Shown: positions 21,860 through 32,173, counted from the first letter of the stretch. The stretch is DNA of 64,000 bases from Vibrio vulnificus NBRC 15645 = ATCC 27562 (GCF_002224265.1 NZ_CP012881.1:1488001-1552000); one strand, 5' to 3'. A program made the numbers and translations. Notes: a model not told the origin generated them from the sequence alone.

Positions 21860-23389
21860 TTAGGAAAGAAAGAAACGGTAGGATGGGTTATCCGTAACAT
21901 CTTTGCATTGGTAGCCAAGTTCGCGCAAATGCGCCGAAAAGCGAGCTAAATCACTCTCATCAAGCTCAAAGCCACACAGTACGCGGCCATAATCAGCCCC
22001 ATGGTTGCGGTAGTTAAACAGGCTAATGTTCCAGTGTGTGCCCAGTGTGCTAAGGAACTTAAGTAGCGCGCCTGGGTATTCTGGAAACTCAAAGCTGTAT
22101 AAGCGCTCTTTAAGTGGTTTGGACGGTTTTCCGCCAATCATGTAGCGTACGTGCAGCTTGGCCATTTCATCCTCAGAAAGGTCGACCACAGGGTAGCCGC
22201 CTTCACGTAAGTCACGAATGATACCATCCAACTCTTCTTGACCATTTTGCAGGCGAACGCCGACAAAAATATTGGCCAGAGAGTCGTCGTTGTAACGGTA
22301 GTTGAACTCCGTTACCGCACGTCCACCAATCAAATGGCAGAACTCAAAAAATGCCCCTTTGCGCTCTGGAATGGTCACCGCAAGCAAGCCTTCACGTTTT
22401 TCACCCAGCTCACAGCGCTCAGAAACATAACGCAAACCATGGAAGTTGGTATTAGCACCCGAAAGTACGGTACCCAAGTTGCGCCCTTTGAGCTTGTGCT
22501 TCTCGGCATACTTTTTCAGCCCCGCCAGCGCCAGTGCCCCGGAAGGCTCGGCAATCGCACGGGTGTCTTCGAAAATATCTTTAACCGCCGCGCAGATTTC
22601 ATCACTGGAGACGGTGACGTGATCGTCAATGTAGTGCTGGCATAGACGGAAAGTTTCATCGCCAATGCGTTTTACTGCCACACCATCAGCAAACATACTG
22701 ACTTGATCCAGCACAACCGGCTCACCTGCATCCAATGCCGCCTTAAGGCAGGCAGAATCTTCGGGCTCCACCGCAATGACTTTGATCTCTGGCATCAGTT
22801 GTTTCACCAACACCGCCACACCAGCGGCTAAACCACCGCCCCCGACAGGGACGAAAATGTGGTCGAGATGGCCGTTTTGCTGCAGCATTTCCATGCCGAT
22901 GGTGCCTTGTCCAGCAATCACTAAAGGGTGATCGAAAGGAGGAACAAAGGTGTAGCCTTTCTCTTGAGAAAGGCGTTCGGCCTCGGCTTTGGCTTCATCG
23001 AAGTTGCTGCCGTGCAAGACGACTTTGCCGCCAAAGCCGCGCACTGCGTCGACTTTGATATCTGGCGTCGTGCGAGGCATCACGATGGTGGTTTCAATGC
23101 CAAGGCGCGTTCCTGACAGAGCCATGCCTTGCGCATGGTTGCCCGCAGAGGCAGCAATCACCCCCGCGTCCTTCTGCGCTTGCGACAGATTGGCCACCAT
23201 ATTGTAAGCACCACGTAACTTAAACGAATGCACCGGCTGGCGGTCTTCACGTTTGATCTGCACATTGTTACCAATACGTGCCGATAAACGCGGCATCTCT
23301 TGCAAAGGGGTGACGGTCGCCACTTCATACACTGGAGCGCGCAATATCTGGCGCAGATAGTCTGCGCCAGTTTGTTGGGTTAATGACAT
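21860..23389 (-). CDS. ilvA: Threonine ammonia-lyase, biosynthetic
   Basis: This 509-residue PLP enzyme deaminates threonine to 2-oxobutanoate, the first step of isoleucine synthesis. The PLP lysine lies in PVHSFKLRGAYNM (Lys near residue 58), with the glycine-rich loop VPVGGGGLAAG. The C-terminal third contains two ACT-like regulatory domains, the mark of the isoleucine-inhibited biosynthetic form rather than the short catabolic TdcB. It is the last gene of ilvGMEDA, starting 3 bp after ilvD, and is closed by a terminator. Confidence 0.97.
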   Translation of the reverse strand: MSLTQQTGADYLRQILRAPVYEVATVTPLQEMPRLSARIGNNVQIKREDRQPVHSFKLRGAYNMVANLSQAQKDAGVIAASAGNHAQGMALSGTRLGIETTIVMPRTTPDIKVDAVRGFGGKVVLHGSNFDEAKAEAERLSQEKGYTFVPPFDHPLVIAGQGTIGMEMLQQNGHLDHIFVPVGGGGLAAGVAVLVKQLMPEIKVIAVEPEDSACLKAALDAGEPVVLDQVSMFADGVAVKRIGDETFRLCQHYIDDHVTVSSDEICAAVKDIFEDTRAIAEPSGALALAGLKKYAEKHKLKGRNLGTVLSGANTNFHGLRYVSERCELGEKREGLLAVTIPERKGAFFEFCHLIGGRAVTEFNYRYNDDSLANIFVGVRLQNGQEELDGIIRDLREGGYPVVDLSEDEMAKLHVRYMIGGKPSKPLKERLYSFEFPEYPGALLKFLSTLGTHWNISLFNYRNHGADYGRVLCGFELDESDLARFSAHLRELGYQCKDVTDNPSYRFFLS

Positions 23390-23392
23390 TGC

Positions 23393-25234
23393 TTAGCCCT
23401 CAAGCTTTGACTTGTCTCGTACCGCGCCTTTGTCGGCACTGGTTGCCATGCTGGCGTAGGCTTTCAGTGCAAACGACACTTCGCGTTGGCGAGAGACGGG
23501 TTTCCAGCCAAGTGCGTCTTGTTCTGCTCGGCGCTCTGCCATTTCTTGCTCGGAAACTTGCAGAGAAATCGTGCGGTTTGGAATGTCGATGGCAATCAAG
23601 TCGCCCTGTTTGACCAAACCGATCGCGCCACCGTTGGCCGCTTCAGGTGAGGCGTGGCCGATAGAAAGACCCGATGTGCCGCCAGAGAAACGTCCGTCAG
23701 TCAGTAGCGCACACGCTTTGCCAAGGCCCATCGATTTCAAATAAGTGGTAGGGTAGAGCATCTCTTGCATGCCTGGGCCGCCTTTCGGACCTTCGTAGCG
23801 AATCACCACCACATCGCCTGCTTTGACTTTACCACCCAAGATACCTTCCACCGCGTCTTCTTGGCTTTCAAAGACCACTGCAGGGCCCGTGAATTTAAGA
23901 ATGCTTTCATCCACACCCGCCGTCTTAACGATACAGCCATCCAGCGCAATGTTGCCTTTGAGGACAGCGAGGCCGCCATCTTGGCTAAAGGCGTTTTCTT
24001 TGGTGCGAATACAGCCTTGGGCGCGATCGTCGTCTAAGGTGTCCCAGCGGCAATCTTGCGAGAATGCTTGAGTGGTACGAATACCCGCAGGGCCTGCGCG
24101 GTAGAAGCGTTTCACTTCTTCCGAATCGGTCAGCATGATGTCGTATTGGGCAAGCTGCTCTTCCCAAGTGAGGCCAAGCACGGTTTTCGATTGATTGTGC
24201 AGCAGGCCCGCTCGGTTTAGTTCACCCAAAATACCCACTACGCCACCCGCGCGATGCACATCTTCCATGTGGTATTTCTGGGTTGATGGCGCCACTTTAC
24301 ATAGGTGAGGCACCATGCGTGACATGCGATCAATGTCTGTCATGTCAAAATCCACCTCACCTTCTTGCGCCGCAGCCAATAGGTGTAAAACGGTGTTGGT
24401 TGAACCGCCCATGGCGATGTCTAGCGCCATGGCGTTTTCAAATGCTGCTTTGGTTGCAATGTTGCGTGGCAGTGCGCTTTCATCATCTTGCTCATAGTAA
24501 CGCTTGGTCAGTTCGACAATGCGTTGGCCTGCACTGATAAACAGTTGTTTGCGATCGGCATGCGTTGCGAGCAAGGAGCCGTTACCTGGCTGAGAAAGGC
24601 CAAGCGCTTCGGTGAGGCAGTTCATCGAGTTGGCGGTGAACATGCCCGAGCAGGAACCACAGGTAGGGCAAGCGCTGCGCTCGATCTGTTCGCTCTGCTC
24701 ATCGGAGACTTTAGGATCCGCGCCTTGGATCATGGCATCGACCAGATCCAGCTTGATGATCTGATCTGAAAGCTTGGTTTTACCCGCTTCCATTGGCCCG
24801 CCCGAGACAAAGATCACCGGGATATTAAGGCGCATTGACGCCATCAGCATTCCCGGGGTGATTTTGTCACAGTTGGAGATACATACCATGGCATCGGCAC
24901 AGTGCGCGTTGACCATGTATTCCACCGAGTCAGCAATCAATTCACGAGAAGGCAGTGAATAAAGCATGCCTCCGTGACCCATGGCGATACCATCATCTAC
25001 CGCGATGGTGTTGAATTCTTTGGCAATGCCGCCAGCCGCTTCAATTTCTCTTGCCACCAATTGGCCAAGGTCTTTTAGGTGTACGTGGCCTGGTACGAAC
25101 TGAGTAAAGGAGTTGACCACGGCAATAATTGGTTTGCCGAAGTCTTCATCTTTTACGCCTGTGGCACGCCATAGTGCGCGTGCACCGGCCATGTTGCGAC
25201 CATGAGTGGTGGTGGCTGATCTGTATTTAGGCAT
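23393..25234 (-). CDS. ilvD: Dihydroxy-acid dehydratase
   Basis: This 613-residue iron-sulfur enzyme converts dihydroxy acids to 2-keto acids in isoleucine and valine synthesis. Cluster cysteines lie in [11 protein letters not shown] and [18 protein letters not shown]. The N-terminus [19 protein letters not shown] and the C-terminal [21 protein letters not shown] are family signatures. It lies 12 bp after ilvE and 3 bp before ilvA in the ilvGMEDA operon. Confidence 0.98.
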   Translation of the reverse strand: MPKYRSATTTHGRNMAGARALWRATGVKDEDFGKPIIAVVNSFTQFVPGHVHLKDLGQLVAREIEAAGGIAKEFNTIAVDDGIAMGHGGMLYSLPSRELIADSVEYMVNAHCADAMVCISNCDKITPGMLMASMRLNIPVIFVSGGPMEAGKTKLSDQIIKLDLVDAMIQGADPKVSDEQSEQIERSACPTCGSCSGMFTANSMNCLTEALGLSQPGNGSLLATHADRKQLFISAGQRIVELTKRYYEQDDESALPRNIATKAAFENAMALDIAMGGSTNTVLHLLAAAQEGEVDFDMTDIDRMSRMVPHLCKVAPSTQKYHMEDVHRAGGVVGILGELNRAGLLHNQSKTVLGLTWEEQLAQYDIMLTDSEEVKRFYRAGPAGIRTTQAFSQDCRWDTLDDDRAQGCIRTKENAFSQDGGLAVLKGNIALDGCIVKTAGVDESILKFTGPAVVFESQEDAVEGILGGKVKAGDVVVIRYEGPKGGPGMQEMLYPTTYLKSMGLGKACALLTDGRFSGGTSGLSIGHASPEAANGGAIGLVKQGDLIAIDIPNRTISLQVSEQEMAERRAEQDALGWKPVSRQREVSFALKAYASMATSADKGAVRDKSKLEG

Positions 25235-25246
25235 TCTGTTGTCTCC

Positions 25247-26185
25247 CTACTTCTTCTCTGGGTACACGTAATCTAACCAGCCCCACTTATCTTCGGTGGT
25301 GCCATTGAATAAGCCAAAGTACGCTTCTTGAACGGCTTTGGTGATTGGGCCGCGTTTACCTGCGCCCACTTGAATTTGATCGACACTACGCACTGGAACC
25401 ACTTCTGCAGCTGTGCCCGTCATAAAGACTTCGTCTGCCAAGTAGAGGGCTTCACGTGCAATATTGGCTTCACGCACTTCATAACCCATCTCACGCGCCA
25501 GTGTCATGATTGAGTCACGAGTGATGCCCGGTAGAATCGCGGCCGTTGCAGGTGGTGTTGTGATGACGCCATTTTTGATCACGAAAATGTTTTCACCGGC
25601 GCCTTCTGAAAGGTAACCATCAACACTCAATGCAATCCCTTCGGCATAACCATGTCGACGTGCTTCACCACCAACCAGGAGAGAAGAAAGGTAGTTGCCA
25701 CCCGCTTTCGCTGCGGTTGGGATCGTGTTTGGCGCGGCGCGGTTCCAGCTTGAGACCATGGCATCAACGCCATTTTCCAACGCTTCTTCCCCTAAGTAAG
25801 AGCCCCAAGGGAAGGCGGCAATGATCAGATCCATTTCTGTGTCGGTCGGAGGACAAACGCCCAAGCCAACGTTGCCAACAAACGCCAGTGGACGAATATA
25901 GGCATTATCCAGCTTGTTTTGACGCAGAGTTTCGCGAGTCGCTTCCATGATCTCTTCCACCGAAAAGGGGATTGGGAAGCGATAAATCTTGGCTGAATCT
26001 TTCAGGCGCTGTGCATGTTCTTGGTGACGGAAGACAATCGGGCCTTTTGGCGTGTTGTAACAGCGAACCCCTTCAAACACGGAGGTGCCGTAGTGCATGG
26101 CGTGAGTCAGAACGTGTACATTCGCTTCTGCCCAGGGAACCATCTTGCCATTAAACCAGATATAATCTGCTGTTTTCGTTGCCAT
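25247..26185 (-). CDS. ilvE: Branched-chain amino acid aminotransferase
   Basis: This 312-residue class IV PLP aminotransferase catalyses the last step of isoleucine, leucine and valine synthesis. GTSVFEGVRCYNTPKGP near residue 33 and YLSEGAGENIFVIKNG near residue 193 are family motifs. The PLP lysine lies in the AAKAGGNYL region, near residue 161. The start follows a GGAAGG ribosome binding site and is 11 bp after ilvM. The length is three residues more than E. coli IlvE. Confidence 0.97.
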   Translation of the reverse strand: MATKTADYIWFNGKMVPWAEANVHVLTHAMHYGTSVFEGVRCYNTPKGPIVFRHQEHAQRLKDSAKIYRFPIPFSVEEIMEATRETLRQNKLDNAYIRPLAFVGNVGLGVCPPTDTEMDLIIAAFPWGSYLGEEALENGVDAMVSSWNRAAPNTIPTAAKAGGNYLSSLLVGGEARRHGYAEGIALSVDGYLSEGAGENIFVIKNGVITTPPATAAILPGITRDSIMTLAREMGYEVREANIAREALYLADEVFMTGTAAEVVPVRSVDQIQVGAGKRGPITKAVQEAYFGLFNGTTEDKWGWLDYVYPEKK

Positions 26186-26196
26186 TATTGCCTTCC

Positions 26197-26481
26197 TTAT
26201 GCACTTACGTGTTGTTGTAGATTGTTGTTAGGGAGTTCGTCGTTACGAATCTTCATTACCTCAACACTACGAATATCCCACAATTTTTCAATTTGATTGG
26301 TGAGAAATGAGATAGGGCGATCGCTGTCTACGATGATTTCGACACTGGCGACCTTGCTCTCATGGTTTTGCGTTGCAGCAACTTGTTTGATGACAAAGCC
26401 GCGGTGGCGAATCACACGGAGAACACGCTCTAACAGCACGGGTTTGTCATCGGCTTTGATGTCTAATAAATAACGTTCCAT
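26197..26481 (-). CDS. ilvM: Acetolactate synthase II small subunit
   Basis: This 94-residue regulatory subunit of acetohydroxyacid synthase II is a single ACT domain. The N-terminus RYLLDIKADDKPVLLERVLRV and the middle VIKQVAATQNHESKVASVEI show the beta-alpha-beta ACT pattern. It lies between ilvG and ilvE, 11 bp from each, with AGGAG upstream. E. coli IlvM is of similar size. It is needed for full activity of the large subunit. Confidence 0.95.
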   Translation of the reverse strand: MERYLLDIKADDKPVLLERVLRVIRHRGFVIKQVAATQNHESKVASVEIIVDSDRPISFLTNQIEKLWDIRSVEVMKIRNDELPNNNLQQHVSA

Positions 26482-26492
26482 CAGTGGCTCTC

Positions 26493-28139
26493 CTAGGTGT
26501 TTTCCAACATATCACTGTTTGACGCACCTGGCGGTACCAGCGGCCACACATTTTCTTCTTCATCAATCAGCACATGCAGCAAGTAAGACGTTTTGCTTGC
26601 GAGCATCTCTTTGAGTGCCGGTTCCACTTCTTCTTTCTTGGTAATGGTTTTGCCCGGAATGTCGAAGGCTTTCGCCAGCATGACGAAATCAGGGTTGTCA
26701 TCAAGGATGGTTTCACTGTGACGACCATCGAAGAACAGCGATTGCCACTGACGCACCATGCCAAGACGTTGGTTGTTCAGCAATACGATTTTGACTGGGA
26801 TTTGGCGGCGCTTCAGCGTGCCTAACTCTTGGATGTTCATCATGATTGAGCCATCACCTGAGATCAGCACCGACTGTGCATCCGGTCTTGCCACCGCGGC
26901 GCCCATCGCCGCTGGCAAGCCAAAACCCATGGTGCCAAGGCCAGCAGAGGTGATGAAGTTTTGTGGTTCGCGTGGCTGAATGTGCTGCGCTGCCCACATC
27001 TGATGCTGGCCTACGTCGGTGGAGACGATGGTGTTGTCTGGCATGAGATCGGAAAGTTGCTTTAGCAGCCCCGGCGCGTAGATGAGCTCTCCCGGGGGGT
27101 CGTAACGCCACTTAAAACCGCTGCGTAAGCTTTCACAATGGTGAACCCAAGGGGAAATATCACGAGTCAGTTCTAACTGAGGCAGGATGACATTGATATC
27201 GCCACGTAAAGGCGCATTCGCGTGACGCAGTTTATTGATTTCTGCCGCGTCGATATCAATGTGGATCACTTTCGCGTGAGGGGCGAAGGTTTCTAATTTG
27301 CCCGTCACACGGTCATCAAAACGTGCTCCCACCACCAGCAAAAGATCCGCTTCTTGCACCACGAGGTTGGCCGCTTTGGTGCCATGCATGCCTAGCATGC
27401 CCAAATAGTGAGGATCGTGACGCTCGATGGTACCTAACCCTTTTAAGGTGCTGACGGCAGGCATCGGGTTGAGGCGCAAAAATTCGCGTACCGTGTGGGT
27501 CGCTTTAGCCAGTTGCACACCACCACCGACGTATAATACTGGACGGGTGGATTGATCGAGAAGCGTTTGGGCTCGAGCCACATCAACTTGGCTGACTTGG
27601 GGTAATGCTGGAGGCGTAAAAGGAGGAAGCAGTTCAACAGGCGCTTTTGCTAGCTGGACGTCTTTGGCGATATCGACAATCACTGGGCCCGGTCGTCCGG
27701 TTTTGGCTACTTCAAAGGCTTCCGCCAAGGTTGGAGCCAGCTCGTTGATGTCGGTCACTAGGTAACTGTGCTTAGTACACGATAGCGACATACCAATCAC
27801 ATCCATTTCTTGGAACGCATCGGTGCCGATATGAGAACTGGCGACCTGACCGGTGATAGCAACTAACGGCACTGAATCAAGAAAAGCATCGGCTAAACCA
27901 GTGACAAGGTTGGTGGCTCCGGGGCCCGATGTGGCCATACACACCGCGACATCCTGTGTGGCTCGCGCCATCCCAATCGCTGCCATCGCAGCCCCTTGTT
28001 CATGACGGCACAAAATGTGTTCAACACCACCGTCATACAAGGCATCGTAGATTGGCATGATGGCACCACCTGGGTAACCAAACACGGTTTTGATGCCTTG
28101 CTGTTTTAATGCGGCAACGACTAACTCTGCTCCTGTCAT
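26493..28139 (-). CDS. ilvG: Acetolactate synthase II large subunit
   Basis: This 548-residue ThDP-dependent enzyme makes acetolactate and acetohydroxybutyrate. The ThDP-activating glutamate lies in [11 protein letters not shown] near residue 47, and the metal/ThDP-binding GDGSIMMN motif lies near residue 428. The frame is open throughout, unlike E. coli K-12, where ilvG carries a frameshift. The ATG at 28139 follows GGAGG, and the gene is preceded by an attenuator and leader peptide gene that control the whole ilvGMEDA operon. Confidence 0.97.
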   Translation of the reverse strand: MTGAELVVAALKQQGIKTVFGYPGGAIMPIYDALYDGGVEHILCRHEQGAAMAAIGMARATQDVAVCMATSGPGATNLVTGLADAFLDSVPLVAITGQVASSHIGTDAFQEMDVIGMSLSCTKHSYLVTDINELAPTLAEAFEVAKTGRPGPVIVDIAKDVQLAKAPVELLPPFTPPALPQVSQVDVARAQTLLDQSTRPVLYVGGGVQLAKATHTVREFLRLNPMPAVSTLKGLGTIERHDPHYLGMLGMHGTKAANLVVQEADLLLVVGARFDDRVTGKLETFAPHAKVIHIDIDAAEINKLRHANAPLRGDINVILPQLELTRDISPWVHHCESLRSGFKWRYDPPGELIYAPGLLKQLSDLMPDNTIVSTDVGQHQMWAAQHIQPREPQNFITSAGLGTMGFGLPAAMGAAVARPDAQSVLISGDGSIMMNIQELGTLKRRQIPVKIVLLNNQRLGMVRQWQSLFFDGRHSETILDDNPDFVMLAKAFDIPGKTITKKEEVEPALKEMLASKTSYLLHVLIDEEENVWPLVPPGASNSDMLENT

Positions 28140-28279
28140 CGTTGGCCTCCTTGACTACTCTTTTGGTTGTAGCCGTTTCCATACATCTTGCACATAGTGT
28201 GCGCTCCCATACTTCCCGTCATTTCTGAACTGTCTAAATGTGATTCAATCAGTTTAGAACTTCGCCAACCCATGGCTGA

Positions 28280-28313
28280 AAAAAAACCCCCGAACTTTTC
28301 AGTGCGGGGGTTT
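28280..28313 (-). terminator. ilvGMEDA attenuator
   Basis: On the minus strand AACCCCCG and CGGGGGTT form a stem around a CACTGAAAAGTT-type loop, followed by a run of eight T. It lies between the ilvL leader gene and ilvG, the position of the transcription attenuator in enterobacteria. Confidence 0.88.
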
Positions 28314-28326
28314 GTAAATCTAGTGG

Positions 28327-28416
28327 TTATTTTGCGCCCACTCTCCCCCGCGCGGTGCTAATGAGGACCACGATAATCAGGTTAATCAGAGAGTTAATTT
28401 GAGCGGCAAAGTTCAT
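28327..28416 (-). CDS. ilvL: ilvGMEDA leader peptide
   Basis: This 29-codon gene starts at ATG 28416 and ends at TAA 28327-28329. Eleven of the 29 residues are Ile, Leu or Val, including the unbroken run LIIVVLI at residues 13-19. Its stop codon is 14 bp before the attenuator stem. This is the classic attenuation layout: ribosome stalling on the branched-chain codons when charged tRNA is scarce would prevent the terminator from forming. The peptide sequence differs from E. coli IlvL, as is normal for leader peptides; the call rests on composition and position. Confidence 0.88.
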   Translation of the reverse strand: MNFAAQINSLINLIIVVLISTARGRVGAK

Positions 28417-28605
28417 CTGTCTGTCGTTAAAATGTTGTGTAATGTTCTACGAAATTGTTTGCGTCACTAGTGGTAACACACAAAACTGTTTCGTGACAAG
28501 CAAAAAGTCATTCTTTTTTCACATTTAAGCCTCATCGCTTCACGCTATATAACAGTTCTGTATAAAAAAACTTGTATTTATAGAACAACTAAAATTGAAG
28601 AGGCA

Positions 28606-30132
28606 GTGATGGGGTTGGCGATTATTCATAGCCGTGCCAGTGTGGGCGTCGAAGCGCCTTCCGTGAGCGTGGAAGTGCACATCAGTAACGGCTTACCGGG
28701 ATTTACCTTGGTTGGGTTGCCGGAAACCACCGTAAAGGAATCAAAAGATCGCGTACGCAGTGCGATCGTCAACAGCAACTTTCAATTTCCTGCTAAGCGG
28801 ATCACCGTTAACTTGGCGCCCGCCGATCTGCCCAAAGAAGGGGGGCGCTTTGATTTGCCGATCGCACTCGGTATTTTAGCTGCTTCTGAGCAGATCTCCG
28901 TTCAATTTCTCCAGCAACATGAATTTGTCGGTGAGTTAGCCTTAAGTGGTGAGCTACGAGCGGTGAAAGGGGTGTTGCCAGCTGCTCTTGCCGCCAAAGG
29001 GGTCTCCCGCAGTTTGGTGGTACCTCATGCGAATGGGGATCAAGCCGCCCTGGTGGGCAAGAACATGCATAAGTCGGCGTGCTCGCTGATTGAAGTTTGT
29101 GCCCATTTATGTGGCCAGCAAGCCCTGTCATTACATCAAACCAAGCAAGCATTGCAGCCCTCATCACATGGTCGAGATTTACAAGACATCATTGGTCAAC
29201 AACAAGGAAAGCGAGCGCTAGAAATTGCAGCGGCAGGCAATCACAATTTGTTGTTTTTAGGGCCTCCTGGGACCGGAAAAACCATGCTGGCGTCACGTTT
29301 GCGAGATTTGTTGCCTGAAATGAGTGAGGAAGAGGCGATGGAAACGGCAGCGGTGGCTTCTTTAACACAAAGCGATATCAACGAGCACAATTGGAAGCAG
29401 CGGCCATTTCGCGCGCCGCATCACTCAAGTTCTATGGCGGCGCTGGTGGGCGGTGGAACCATTCCGCGTCCCGGAGAAATCTCACTTGCCCACAACGGCT
29501 TACTGTTTTTGGATGAGATGCCGGAATTTGAGCGCAAAGTGCTCGATTCAATGCGTGAACCGCTAGAGTCTGGGGAAATCATCATTTCACGAGCACAAGG
29601 TAAAACTCGTTTTCCTGCTCGCTTTCAGTTGGTCGGTGCGTTGAATCCGAGCCCAACGGGCTATTACGAAGGGAACCAAGCTCGCGCCAATCCTCAGGCG
29701 ATTTTGCGTTATTTAGGCCGTTTATCGGGCCCACTGTTGGATCGTTTTGATATGTCACTCGAGATCCCTGCATTACCCAAAGGTACATTGGCAGAAGGGG
29801 GTGACCGAGGTGAACCAACGGCGGTGGTGAAGGAGCGAGTGGCGCAGGCGAGAGAGCGTATGCAGCTTCGTAATGGCAAGGTTAATGCTCTGTTAGGCAG
29901 CCGAGAAATCGAAGCGTTTTGCCCATTGAGTAAGCAAGATGCCGAGTTTCTTGAAACGGCGTTGCACCGTTTAGGATTATCGATTCGCGCTTATCACCGC
30001 ATCATTAAAGTGGCGCGAACCATTGCCGATTTAGAAGGCGCACCTCAGATAACACGTGCACACTTAGCCGAAGCACTCGGTTATCGGGCGATGGATCGCT
30101 TGCTCAAACAGTTAACTCTGCAAGCGGTTTAA
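28606..30132 (+). CDS. comM: DNA helicase ComM (YifB family)
   Basis: This AAA+ protein of about 508 residues has an N-terminal ChlI/Lon-protease-like domain, a central ATPase with Walker A GPPGTGKT near residues 220-227 and Walker B LLFLDEMPEF, and a C-terminal Mg-chelatase-type helical domain. The homologue in V. cholerae is a hexameric helicase that drives branch migration when single-stranded DNA is integrated during natural transformation. Translation starts at GTG 28606 or at the next codon, ATG 28609. It is divergent from ilvL/ilvG across about 190 bp. Confidence 0.95.
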   Translation: MMGLAIIHSRASVGVEAPSVSVEVHISNGLPGFTLVGLPETTVKESKDRVRSAIVNSNFQFPAKRITVNLAPADLPKEGGRFDLPIALGILAASEQISVQFLQQHEFVGELALSGELRAVKGVLPAALAAKGVSRSLVVPHANGDQAALVGKNMHKSACSLIEVCAHLCGQQALSLHQTKQALQPSSHGRDLQDIIGQQQGKRALEIAAAGNHNLLFLGPPGTGKTMLASRLRDLLPEMSEEEAMETAAVASLTQSDINEHNWKQRPFRAPHHSSSMAALVGGGTIPRPGEISLAHNGLLFLDEMPEFERKVLDSMREPLESGEIIISRAQGKTRFPARFQLVGALNPSPTGYYEGNQARANPQAILRYLGRLSGPLLDRFDMSLEIPALPKGTLAEGGDRGEPTAVVKERVAQARERMQLRNGKVNALLGSREIEAFCPLSKQDAEFLETALHRLGLSIRAYHRIIKVARTIADLEGAPQITRAHLAEALGYRAMDRLLKQLTLQAV

Positions 30133-30158
30133 TCACGATTATGACGTGATTAAACCGC
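30124..30158. repeat. Perfect inverted repeat over the comM stop codon
   Basis: The 14-bp arms GCGGTTTAATCACG (30124-30137) and CGTGATTAAACCGC (30145-30158) flank a 7-bp loop; the comM stop codon is inside the left arm. No T run follows on either strand, so it is not a classical intrinsic terminator, though it sits between convergent genes and may protect mRNA ends. Confidence 0.85.
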
Positions 30159-30170
30159 GGTGGCGATGAG

Positions 30171-31127
30171 TTAAAACTTGTAGTTCACGCCAACAGAAAG
30201 TAAGTAATCACTCTGCTCGTAAAACTTGATATTGGAGTCGGTTTGGTTGTACCCAGCCAGAGCAACGAAAGACCAATCGGGGGAAGAGAACAGTTGGGCA
30301 TATTCATAAGCAAGAAATAGGCTGAGCTGTTGGTCTTCACGCGTTTTGCCAAATCGTTGACTGGCGGCTTGATAATCTTGCACTTTATAACCCGCGGTCA
30401 GAACTAAGCGGTGTTTAGCAAACAGATTAAACCAACTCACTTCAGCCCCGAGTGAATCATAAGAGGCCGCTTTGCCATCCGCTTGATGCTTTAAGTAAAC
30501 CACAGCGGGTTGGACAAAGCTGGTGGGTTTGAGTCGGTAGCGGTAATCCAGTTTGGCATAATAACTTTCGCCATCACGTTTGAGGCTTGGATCGGTGATG
30601 GTGTCTTTATCCAGTTCTTTGGTGCCATATGCGGTGTCGAGGTTAACATTGCCACCCCAGAGGTTGTGAAACTGCAGGCGATAGGCGATACCACTTTCAT
30701 CGGTGACCGTGCGCTTCTGATTGAGCAGATAAGGGTCTTGCCAAGTTTCTCCTGACATCACGGTTGGCAACAATGAAAAATCGATCACCACGCCAGAGTT
30801 CAATTGGTACTGATAACCCAACTCAAAGGCAAGGGTACCAACGGCAATATCCTCTCTCGCGGTACCGAGGTAAACTTGATGCTCGAGTTGATCTCCAAAG
30901 GTGTAAGCGATATTACCTAAGGGCGCGAACAACACCGCACTTTCACTTGAGGGGGCTTGCTTGTCACTGTTGATGGTTGCATTACCGTCGGTATTAAAAT
31001 GAGATTCCGAGGCACCAAAGCCAGTAATCAGTGAAATTTCACCACTAAAACCTGCCGCTTCATTGAGTGCAGCATGAGTGAGCGGAGCAAACAGTGCAGC
31101 CGTCGTGATTAAGATTCGATTTTTCAT
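30171..31127 (-). CDS. DUF2860 family outer membrane-type protein
   Basis: This 318-residue exported protein has a signal peptide (KNRILITTAALFAPLTHA) cleaved near residue 18-19. The mature part consists of alternating hydrophobic and polar residues with many aromatic residues at strand ends, and it terminates in YLLSVGVNYKF, the C-terminal Phe pattern of outer-membrane beta barrels. I recognise it as resembling the DUF2860 family found in vibrios, with no established function. The ATG at 31127 has AAGGA upstream; six codons further upstream are in frame but precede the signal. It is monocistronic, convergent with comM. Confidence 0.75.
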   Translation of the reverse strand: MKNRILITTAALFAPLTHAALNEAAGFSGEISLITGFGASESHFNTDGNATINSDKQAPSSESAVLFAPLGNIAYTFGDQLEHQVYLGTAREDIAVGTLAFELGYQYQLNSGVVIDFSLLPTVMSGETWQDPYLLNQKRTVTDESGIAYRLQFHNLWGGNVNLDTAYGTKELDKDTITDPSLKRDGESYYAKLDYRYRLKPTSFVQPAVVYLKHQADGKAASYDSLGAEVSWFNLFAKHRLVLTAGYKVQDYQAASQRFGKTREDQQLSLFLAYEYAQLFSSPDWSFVALAGYNQTDSNIKFYEQSDYLLSVGVNYKF

Positions 31128-31287
31128 TGCGATTCCTTTAGCCATTCATCCTGACGAGAGAGACTTCCCACCTTTTTGGTCACAAACTAATCTGACCATT
31201 TTGACAAAGATTCCAAACTGGGCTGGGAGCAGTATAATTACACGCTGTTTTTTTCTTCATCGAATATAAGAGTTTTCGAACATCACT

Positions 31288-32169
31288 ATGTTGGCATATC
31301 TGTTACTTTTTATTAACGTTTTTTTGGTCATTCTTAATTCTGCAATGTGCTCGATGACGATCTGTTTGATTGCGATCGTCAAACTGGTCTTGCCGACTCA
31401 AGGGCTGAAAGCGAAAGCAACCGATGCGGCGAACAAAATGATGTGGTTATGGGCGACGGTTAACGCAGCGATTCTGGTGATGTTTAACCGCATCGAATGG
31501 GATATCGAAGGCGGCGAAGGGCTGAAAAAAGAGGGATGGTATCTGATGATCAGTAATCATCTGAGCTGGACCGATATTGTGGTGTTGTGTTGCGTGTTTA
31601 AGGATCGCATTCCCATGCCCAAGTTCTTTCTCAAGCAACAACTGCTGTACGTGCCTTTTATTGGTATGGCTTGTTGGGCATTGGACATGCCGTTTATGCG
31701 CCGTTACTCGCGTGAATATTTGATCCGTCATCCAGAAAAGCGCGGACAAGATTTGGCAACGACGCGTCGTTCTTGCGAGAAGTTTCGTCATACGCCCACT
31801 ACGGTGGTCAACTATGTGGAAGGCACTCGCTTTACGACTGAAAAACGAAACAAAAGTAACGCGGGGTACGATTATCTGTTACAGCCGAAATCCGGCGGTA
31901 TCGCTTATACACTCGCGGCGATGGGTGAGCAGTTTGATCACATTATCGATGTGACGTTAGCCTACCCGAAAAATACTGATAAACCTTTCCAAGATATGTT
32001 AATGGGTCGGATGCGCAAAGTGGTTGTAAAGATTCGTTTGCTGCCGGTGGATGATCAGGTGAAAGGGGATTACTTCAACGATAAGCCGTATAAACGCCAA
32101 TTTCAGCTCTGGTTAGGGGATGTTTGGCAAGAAAAAGATCAGTTGTTGAAAGAGATCCACAAAGGATAA
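31288..32169 (+). CDS. Acyltransferase of the YihG/PlsC superfamily
   Basis: This 293-residue membrane acyltransferase carries the HX4D catalytic motif in NHLSWTDIVVL (near residue 90) and the substrate-binding motif VEGTRFT (near residue 181). Two hydrophobic segments lie at the N-terminus. It aligns throughout with E. coli YihG, including FLKQQLLYVPFIGMACWALD and RRSCEKFRHTPTTVVN. YihG-type enzymes are related to 1-acylglycerol-3-phosphate acyltransferases. The yihG-dsbA-srkA neighbourhood is the same as in E. coli, which supports the assignment. Confidence 0.88.
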   Translation: MLAYLLLFINVFLVILNSAMCSMTICLIAIVKLVLPTQGLKAKATDAANKMMWLWATVNAAILVMFNRIEWDIEGGEGLKKEGWYLMISNHLSWTDIVVLCCVFKDRIPMPKFFLKQQLLYVPFIGMACWALDMPFMRRYSREYLIRHPEKRGQDLATTRRSCEKFRHTPTTVVNYVEGTRFTTEKRNKSNAGYDYLLQPKSGGIAYTLAAMGEQFDHIIDVTLAYPKNTDKPFQDMLMGRMRKVVVKIRLLPVDDQVKGDYFNDKPYKRQFQLWLGDVWQEKDQLLKEIHKG

Positions 32170-32173
32170 ACAT

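Noticed and set aside
26493..28139. ilvG frameshift as in E. coli K-12
   Set aside because: The frame is continuous and all motifs are present, so the gene is intact here.
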